Positions 6,330 through 11,112 of a stretch of 11,112 bases of DNA are shown here, one piece after another. The stretch is taken from the NCBI GenBank assembly GCA_964564325.1, contig CAZMBD010000074.1:1-11112 (forward strand). Reading direction: 5' to 3'. Position 1 is the stretch's first letter. The number at the start of each line of letters is the position of its first letter. This stretch comes from JAAZMA01 sp964564325. GTDB lineage: Bacteria; Bacillota; Clostridia; Tissierellales; Tepidimicrobiaceae. A program made the position numbers and the translations under genes. The notes beneath the pieces are model-generated. The model had not been told where the DNA came from, ran no database searches, and saw only the letters and a program-made list of their open reading frames with translations.

Positions 6330-8147
6330 TTAAGATTGAGTTACATAGTCCATTATAGGTAGTATTATATCTACTTCTGTACCTACTCCATATTTTGATT
6401 TAAGGAATATATCCCCACCATGAGATTCTGTTATTTGCTTTGCAATAGATAATCCTAGTCCAGTTCCTCCTAATTCCCTACTGCGACCCTTATCTACTCT
6501 ATAAAATCTTTCAAATATCCTATCTCTATCTTCATCTGGAATTCCTAAACCATTGTCTTTAATAGTAATTATTACCTGTCGATTTTCTTCTTTAGCATAA
6601 ATGTCTATAGTACCATTCTCAGGAGTATATTTTATTGCATTAGATATTATATTTAGTATAACCTGTTCTATACCATCTTTATCTATAACAATATCTGGAA
6701 TATCCTCTGCTATTTCCACATTTAATTTTTGATTTTTTTCTTTAAATGCCAACTCTAATTTCATACAAGAATCCTTAATTAATTTCTCTACAGGATATTC
6801 TACTTTATGCCACACAGTTTTATTGTAGTCCATATTAGAAAGCTGAAGAAGATTGCTAACTATCCTAGCCATTCTATCGCATTCATTATCTATTACTGAA
6901 AGAAATTTACACATTAAATCTTCATTTATATCATCATAGTCCATCAAGGTTTCTGTATAAGATTTAATTGTAGTAATTGGAGTTTTTAATTCGTGAGACA
7001 CATTTGCCACAAATTCTTTCCTCATATTATCTAGTTTATGCTGCTCTGTTATATCTTGGAACACTATTATAACTCCACCAATATTATTCATTTCATTTCT
7101 AAAAGGTGCATATCTTGCCCTATATACCATAGACTTTATTTCTACTATTTCGTCTCCCTCTAAACTACTTATATCCTCATAGTTAATTTTATTCAAATTA
7201 ATATCCTTAGGTGAAAATATCTTCCTATGTATACTTTCATCTTTTATAGCATCTTCTAAATCTAAGATATCTATTGCTATTGGATTAGCATGAATAATAT
7301 GCCCATTTGTATCTATGGCTATAACTCCATCAGCCATATAATTAAATATAGTATCTAGTTTAGATCTTTCCAAATCCATTTCTTGTATAGTATCTTTTAG
7401 CTTTAAGGTAAGATAATTAAACATACTAGCCAACTGCCCTATTTCATCATCAGATTTTACTTCTACAAACTGCTCAAAATCTCCCTTCGCCATTTTTTCT
7501 GCCTTCTTAGTTACATCTCGAATAGGTTCTGTGATACTTGAGGCTATTAAAAAACCTAATACTATAGTAATAAGTAAAGCTAATATAGTGGCACTTGTAA
7601 GTATTTTCTTGGATTCATCTAAAGTCTTATAGATATCTTGAAGATCTGATGTCATATAAAAAACACCTTTTACTTGCCCAACTTCATCTAACATTGGATA
7701 GGCTAAATGTTTAAAAACAGTGTCTTCATTTATATCTTTTCTAATACCTTCAGCCCTTTCCCCTTCATAGGCTTTTAAAATGAGGCTAGGATCCAAATAT
7801 TTATATCTTAGAGCATTTTGCCCAACTACTCTATCTAGATTTTTAGAAGATGTAGCTATTATTTTTCGAATATCATCATCATATATAATATAAAGTGTAT
7901 CAGCACTATCAAATCTCCATTCATTTAAAGTATTTTGAATTTCTTCTCTAACCTCATTCCAATTATCATTATTTAAATAGCTAGAACTACTTATTATGGT
8001 TTCTATCTGTTTTACCATGGTATTTGTTCTATTATCCAATTGCTGCGCCTCAAATTTCTGAACTATAAAAACTCCTACTATTACCATGGCTATAAAAACT
8101 AAGAGAAAATATACTATAATAAATTTCCATCTTATGCTATTAAACAT
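6330..8147 (-). CDS. walK: WalK (YycG) sensor histidine kinase
   Basis: This 605-residue kinase matches WalK length (B. subtilis 611). In order: membrane segment (about 9-29), an extracytoplasmic sensor region of about 150 residues, second membrane segment (about 183-203), HAMP (about 204-256), PAS (about 263-370), HisKA with phospho-acceptor H385 in VSHELKTP, and the HATPase_c domain. ATP-binding boxes are intact: N503 in SNAIKYTP, DNGLGIP (531-537), ERFYRVDKGRSR and GGTGLGLSIAK (560-570). It autophosphorylates and passes phosphate to WalR, controlling cell-wall metabolism. In studied species WalK sits at the division septum and is bound by YycH and YycI. The gene begins 3 bp after the walR stop, with its Shine-Dalgarno (GAGGAG) at the end of walR, so the two are tightly coupled. 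What the extracytoplasmic domain senses cannot be read from the sequence. Confidence 0.96.
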   Translation of the reverse strand: MFNSIRWKFIIVYFLLVFIAMVIVGVFIVQKFEAQQLDNRTNTMVKQIETIISSSSYLNNDNWNEVREEIQNTLNEWRFDSADTLYIIYDDDIRKIIATSSKNLDRVVGQNALRYKYLDPSLILKAYEGERAEGIRKDINEDTVFKHLAYPMLDEVGQVKGVFYMTSDLQDIYKTLDESKKILTSATILALLITIVLGFLIASSITEPIRDVTKKAEKMAKGDFEQFVEVKSDDEIGQLASMFNYLTLKLKDTIQEMDLERSKLDTIFNYMADGVIAIDTNGHIIHANPIAIDILDLEDAIKDESIHRKIFSPKDINLNKINYEDISSLEGDEIVEIKSMVYRARYAPFRNEMNNIGGVIIVFQDITEQHKLDNMRKEFVANVSHELKTPITTIKSYTETLMDYDDINEDLMCKFLSVIDNECDRMARIVSNLLQLSNMDYNKTVWHKVEYPVEKLIKDSCMKLELAFKEKNQKLNVEIAEDIPDIVIDKDGIEQVILNIISNAIKYTPENGTIDIYAKEENRQVIITIKDNGLGIPDEDRDRIFERFYRVDKGRSRELGGTGLGLSIAKQITESHGGDIFLKSKYGVGTEVDIILPIMDYVTQS

Positions 8148-8150
8148 AAA

Positions 8151-8843
8151 TTAGCTCCTCCTGAAATAATATCCGACTCCCCTTTTAGTCATTATATATT
8201 TATAATCTCCATCTTTGTCCTCAACCTTTTCCCTAAGTCTTCTAACAGTAACATCTACAGTTCGTATATCTCCATAATATTCATATCCCCATACTTCTTC
8301 TAATAACTGTTCTCTAGTAAATACCTGTTCTGGACTAGATGCTAAAAACTCTAATAATTCAAATTCTCTAAGGGTTAATTCAATAACTTGTCCCCTTTTT
8401 TTAACTTCATATTTATTTAAATCTATAAGTAAGTCTCCTGCTACTAATATGTTCTCATTATTAGATTGGCCATTTTCATACTCTACTCTTCGTAAATTGG
8501 CCCTTACCCTTGCCATTAATTCCCTCATACTAAAAGGTTTAGTTATATAATCATCTGCCCCTAATTCCAATCCTAAAATCTTGTCCACTTCTTCTTCTTT
8601 AGCAGTTAACATTAAAACTGGAGTACTAAAATCTTTTCTAATCTCTTTTAATACTTGAAACCCATCTTTTTTAGGCATCATAATATCCAATAATATCAAG
8701 TCTGGCAATACTTCATAAGTCATTTTAATAGCTTCTTCTCCATCATAGGCCAAATGTACTTCATAACCTTCCTTTTCCAAATTAAATTGTACAATATCCG
8801 CTATAGCCTTCTCATCATCTACTACTAATATTTTTTCATTCAT
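8151..8843 (-). CDS. walR: WalR (YycF) response regulator, OmpR/PhoB type
   Basis: The 230-residue protein has an N-terminal receiver domain (about 1-120) and a C-terminal winged-helix DNA-binding domain (about 130-228). Receiver residues are complete: acidic pocket D9/D10, phospho-acceptor D53 in LLDIMMP, T80 and K102 in TKPF. D53 is the same number as in B. subtilis WalR. T101, the residue phosphorylated by PrkC in B. subtilis, is also present. The wing-helix region carries TREQLLEEVWGYEYYGD and RTVDVTVRRLREK, close to WalR recognition-helix sequence, and binds TGTWAH repeats. I choose ATG 8843 over the in-frame GTG at 8852, because GGAG (8852-8855) is 8 nt before the ATG and overlaps the GTG. 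It is first in the operon, behind a near-consensus promoter. WalR is usually essential in low-GC Gram-positives. Identity rests on sequence plus the walK-yycH-yycI-walJ neighbours. Confidence 0.96.
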   Translation of the reverse strand: MNEKILVVDDEKAIADIVQFNLEKEGYEVHLAYDGEEAIKMTYEVLPDLILLDIMMPKKDGFQVLKEIRKDFSTPVLMLTAKEEEVDKILGLELGADDYITKPFSMRELMARVRANLRRVEYENGQSNNENILVAGDLLIDLNKYEVKKRGQVIELTLREFELLEFLASSPEQVFTREQLLEEVWGYEYYGDIRTVDVTVRRLREKVEDKDGDYKYIMTKRGVGYYFRRS

Positions 8844-8851
8844 ATATATCA

Positions 8852-8855
8852 CTCC
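8852..8855 (-). promoter_or_regulatory. Ribosome binding site deciding the walR start
   Basis: GGAG on the minus strand precedes the ATG at 8843 by 8 nt. Its last G is also the first base of an in-frame GTG (8852), which therefore cannot be the start used. Confidence 0.7.
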
Positions 8856-8897
8856 ATTAAATTTCCTATTTACATACCCCTCATACCCTATGAATAA

Positions 8898-8926
8898 ATT
8901 ATCTAATATTAAATCAATATTGTCAA
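8898..8926 (-). promoter_or_regulatory. Vegetative promoter of the walRK operon
   Basis: On the minus strand a perfect TTGACA (8921-8926) is followed after exactly 17 bp by GATAAT (8898-8903), a near-consensus vegetative sigma promoter. Transcription should start near 8891, giving a leader of about 48 nt before walR. No two-half WalR box is visible at it. Confidence 0.75.
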
Positions 8927-8931
8927 ACTAT

Positions 8932-8972
8932 TATTATATCTTATTGCAATAGATTCTAAAATATTATATCTT
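8932..8972. repeat. 11-bp direct repeat in the walR/ATPase intergenic region
   Basis: TATTATATCTT occurs at 8932-8942 and again at 8962-8972, exactly 30 bp apart. The first copy begins 6 bp upstream of the walR -35, and the second lies where an ATPase promoter would be expected. The region is very AT-rich, so chance is a real alternative. Confidence 0.4.
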
Positions 8973-9034
8973 TAAATAAAGGATTTTTTGCATATTTAGC
9001 GCCATACTAATTATTAAGAAAGGAAGGAGATACT

Positions 9035-11112
9035 GTGGAATGGTATAAAATAACTATAGAAGAAATAAAAGATAAATTAAATACAAATGAAAAAAATGGT
9101 CTTTCCCATTTAGAAACTAAAAATCGTTTAGAGAAATATGGCCCTAATGAATTAAAAGAAGAAGGGAAAAGAAGTCTATTATCTAAAATTCTAGCTCAAT
9201 TTAAGGATTTTTTAGTAATTATATTAATTTTTGCAAGCATTATATCCTTTATCGTAGGTGAAAAAGTAGATGCTATTGTAATTTTAGCTATAGTAATTGT
9301 AAATGCATTATTAGGTCTATATCAAGAAGGTAGAGCAGAAAAAGCCTTAGATGCATTGAAAAAAATGACTTCACCTAATGCTAAAGTAATAAGAAATAGT
9401 ACGGGAACTATGGTTCCTGCCAATTCATTAGTTCCTGGAGACATAGTACTTCTAGACGCAGGAGATATAATCCCAGCTGATTTACGACTAATAGAGTCCT
9501 CTAATTTAAAAATTGACGAATCCTCATTAACAGGCGAATCCTTACCAGTTGAAAAAGATGCGCAAATCACCTGGGATAAAGAAATTTCCCTAGGAGATAG
9601 AAAAAATATGGCCTATATGAGCACCATAGTCAATTATGGAAGAGGTAAGGGAATAGTAGTAGAAACAGGTCATAGTACAGAAATAGGTAAAATTGCAACT
9701 ATGATTCAAAGTTATGAAGAAGAAACAACTCCATTACAAAGAAAATTAGATCAATTAGGTAAATACTTAGGAATTTCATGTATAATAGTTTGTGCTTTAG
9801 TCTTTGGAATTGGCATACTTCAAGGTAGAGATATACTAGAAATGTTTATGATTGCCATATCCTTAGCTGTAGCAGCTATTCCAGAAGGCTTACCTGCCAT
9901 AGTAACCATAGTATTAGCATTGGGCATGAATAATATGGTTAAGCGAAACGCCATAATAAAAAAACTACTTGCAGTAGAAACTTTAGGTTGTACTACTAGT
10001 ATATGTACTGATAAAACAGGTACCTTAACCCAAAACGAAATGACCGTAGTTAAAGCCTATACTGATAATAAAGTATTCGATATTACAGGCACTGGCTATG
10101 AACCTAAGGGTGAATTTAAAATAGGAAATAGACCAATAAAAGTTAAAGAATCTATTAATCTAAATAGATTACTTTATATGTCTATATTATGTAATGATGC
10201 AATATTAGACAAAACTTCCGAAGGATATAGAATTGTAGGAGATCCTACAGAAGGCGCATTAATCACCTTAGCTGGAAAAGGAGATATTTCTAGGAAAAAT
10301 GCCAATGAAAATTTCCCGCGAACCTACGAAATTCCCTTTGATTCCGATAGAAAAATGATGACTACTTTCCATAAAAACTTTTTACCTGGGAAATTTGTAT
10401 CCTTTACTAAGGGAGCACCAGACATTGTTCTCGGCAATTGTAAATATATTTTAATAGATGGAGAAGTTCAAGATCTAGATGAAAAAATGAGGCAAAACAT
10501 ACTCAATCAAAACAGTAATTTTTCAAAATCCGCTCTAAGAGTACTAGCCTTTGCCTATAAAGAATATGATGAAATACCAAATGAAATTCAGCAAAATGTA
10601 ATTGAAGACAATATGGTATTCGTAGGTCTAGTGGGAATGATAGACCCACCAAGAGAAGAAGCCAAAGAAGCCATTAAACTATGTAAAAAAGCTGGAATCA
10701 ACACTTATATGATCACTGGAGACTATAAGGAAACAGCCTTTGCCATAGCCAAAGAACTAGGAATTGCAGAAAACGAAGATGAAGCCATAATGGGAAGTGA
10801 GCTCAACAATTTATCTGATGAAGAATTAAAAGAATTAGTTAAAAAGAAAAAAGTCTATGCTAGAGTATCACCTGAACATAAGGTTAAAATAATTAATGGA
10901 CTTAAAGCCAATGGAGAAATTGTAGCCATGACTGGAGATGGAGTTAATGATGCTTTAGCCTTAAAAAGAGCAGATATTGGCGTAGCCATGGGCATTACAG
11001 GTACAGATGTAGCAAAAAATACCGCTGAGGTCATACTTACAGATGATAATTTTGCCTCCATAGTAGCAGCAGTAGAAGAAGGTAGAATTATATATGATAA
11101 TATTAAAAAATT
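9035..11112 (+). CDS. Type II P-type ATPase, calcium-pump like, 3' end cut off by window edge
   Basis: The frame is open for 692 codons to the window edge. Domains in order: cation-ATPase N-terminal domain (about 3-65), M1-M2 (about 58-96), actuator domain with TGES (166-169), M3 (about 246-263), M4 (about 272-296) with the ion-binding PEGLP (E284), phosphorylation site DKTGT (D326), nucleotide-binding domain with GDPTEG (402-407) and KGAP (459-462), DPPR hinge, and TGDGVNDA (633-640). This order, and SLAVAAIPEGLPA in particular, resembles SERCA and bacterial Ca2+ ATPases, so calcium export is the best guess. M5-M6, which would settle the ion, lie outside the window. The family is about 850-900 residues, so roughly 200 are missing. 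The start is GTG (9035), with AAGGAG 5 nt upstream. An overlapping ATG at 9040 is out of frame. The gene diverges from walR and has no visible partner gene. Confidence 0.93.
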   Translation, partial: MEWYKITIEEIKDKLNTNEKNGLSHLETKNRLEKYGPNELKEEGKRSLLSKILAQFKDFLVIILIFASIISFIVGEKVDAIVILAIVIVNALLGLYQEGRAEKALDALKKMTSPNAKVIRNSTGTMVPANSLVPGDIVLLDAGDIIPADLRLIESSNLKIDESSLTGESLPVEKDAQITWDKEISLGDRKNMAYMSTIVNYGRGKGIVVETGHSTEIGKIATMIQSYEEETTPLQRKLDQLGKYLGISCIIVCALVFGIGILQGRDILEMFMIAISLAVAAIPEGLPAIVTIVLALGMNNMVKRNAIIKKLLAVETLGCTTSICTDKTGTLTQNEMTVVKAYTDNKVFDITGTGYEPKGEFKIGNRPIKVKESINLNRLLYMSILCNDAILDKTSEGYRIVGDPTEGALITLAGKGDISRKNANENFPRTYEIPFDSDRKMMTTFHKNFLPGKFVSFTKGAPDIVLGNCKYILIDGEVQDLDEKMRQNILNQNSNFSKSALRVLAFAYKEYDEIPNEIQQNVIEDNMVFVGLVGMIDPPREEAKEAIKLCKKAGINTYMITGDYKETAFAIAKELGIAENEDEAIMGSELNNLSDEELKELVKKKKVYARVSPEHKVKIINGLKANGEIVAMTGDGVNDALALKRADIGVAMGITGTDVAKNTAEVILTDDNFASIVAAVEEGRIIYDNIKK

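Larger units (their letters stand above)
8844..9034. other. Divergent intergenic region between walR and the cation ATPase
   Basis: This 191-bp AT-rich stretch holds the leaders and promoters of two genes that diverge. The walR side has a clear promoter (8898-8926). On the ATPase side I see only weak options, such as TTGCAA (8944-8949) with TATCTT (8967-8972) at 17 bp. No hairpin with a U run is visible. A CAATATTG palindrome (8915-8922) overlaps the walR -35, and an 11-bp direct repeat lies just upstream of it. Confidence 0.6.

Noticed and set aside
8844..8852. GTG start for walR three codons upstream
   Set aside because: The only Shine-Dalgarno overlaps the GTG. The ATG at 8843 has proper spacing and gives the same D53 numbering as B. 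subtilis WalR.
8869..8874. TGTAAA in the walR leader as a WalR autoregulation site
   Set aside because: Only one half-site is present. The sequences 5 bp to either side do not match TGTWAH, and a single hexamer is expected by chance in AT-rich DNA.
9322..9570. Minus-strand open frame of 82 codons opposite the ATPase
   Set aside because: It lies wholly antisense to the conserved actuator region (TGES) of the ATPase, looks like low-complexity translation with no domain, and has no reason to be a gene. It is a shadow frame.
10855..11061. Minus-strand open frame of 68 codons opposite the ATPase
   Set aside because: It is antisense to the TGDGVNDA region, whose strong codon constraint opens the opposite frame. 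The serine/alanine-rich translation is typical of a shadow.

Overview
The window is strongly AT-rich and gene-dense. It uses ATA, AGA and TTA codons heavily, has AGGAGG-type ribosome binding sites, and carries the WalRK (YycFG) locus typical of Firmicutes. Together this points to a low-GC Gram-positive, most likely an anaerobic clostridial or Tissierella-like organism. The lineage is an inference from style and gene content. There are no rRNA or tRNA genes, CRISPR arrays or mobile elements that I can see.

Layout. Nine genes run leftward on the minus strand from about 8843 to the left edge, and one gene runs rightward from 9035 to the right edge. In minus-strand order they are: walR (response regulator), walK (sensor kinase), a small secreted protein with an Ig-like fold, yycH, yycI, then a rho-independent terminator. 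After it come walJ (metallo-beta-lactamase fold), an htrA-type membrane-anchored serine protease, a hairpin, a 55-residue CxxH/CxxC protein, and rtcB (RNA ligase, cut by the left edge). The divergent plus-strand gene is a P-type ATPase of the calcium-pump type, cut by the right edge. The 191 bp between walR and the ATPase hold a near-consensus walR promoter.

How the genes work together. WalK senses a cell-envelope signal and phosphorylates WalR, which in studied Firmicutes controls cell-wall hydrolases. YycH and YycI are single-pass membrane proteins that bind WalK and tune it. WalJ and the HtrA protease are usual companions of this locus. RtcB and the CxxH/CxxC protein form a short tail whose link to WalRK is only positional.

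The most notable signal lies in the 78 bp between walK and the small secreted protein. It contains TTGTAA-N17-TATAAT, a good vegetative promoter. Overlapping its -35 is a sequence that fits the published WalR box TGTWAH-N5-TGTWAH exactly (TGTAAT-ACTTT-TGTAAT). This suggests that the two-component system controls, from inside its own operon, a secreted Ig-like protein together with the WalK regulators YycH and YycI. That would be a feedback loop with a candidate extracellular component not found in the classical walRKHIJ operon.
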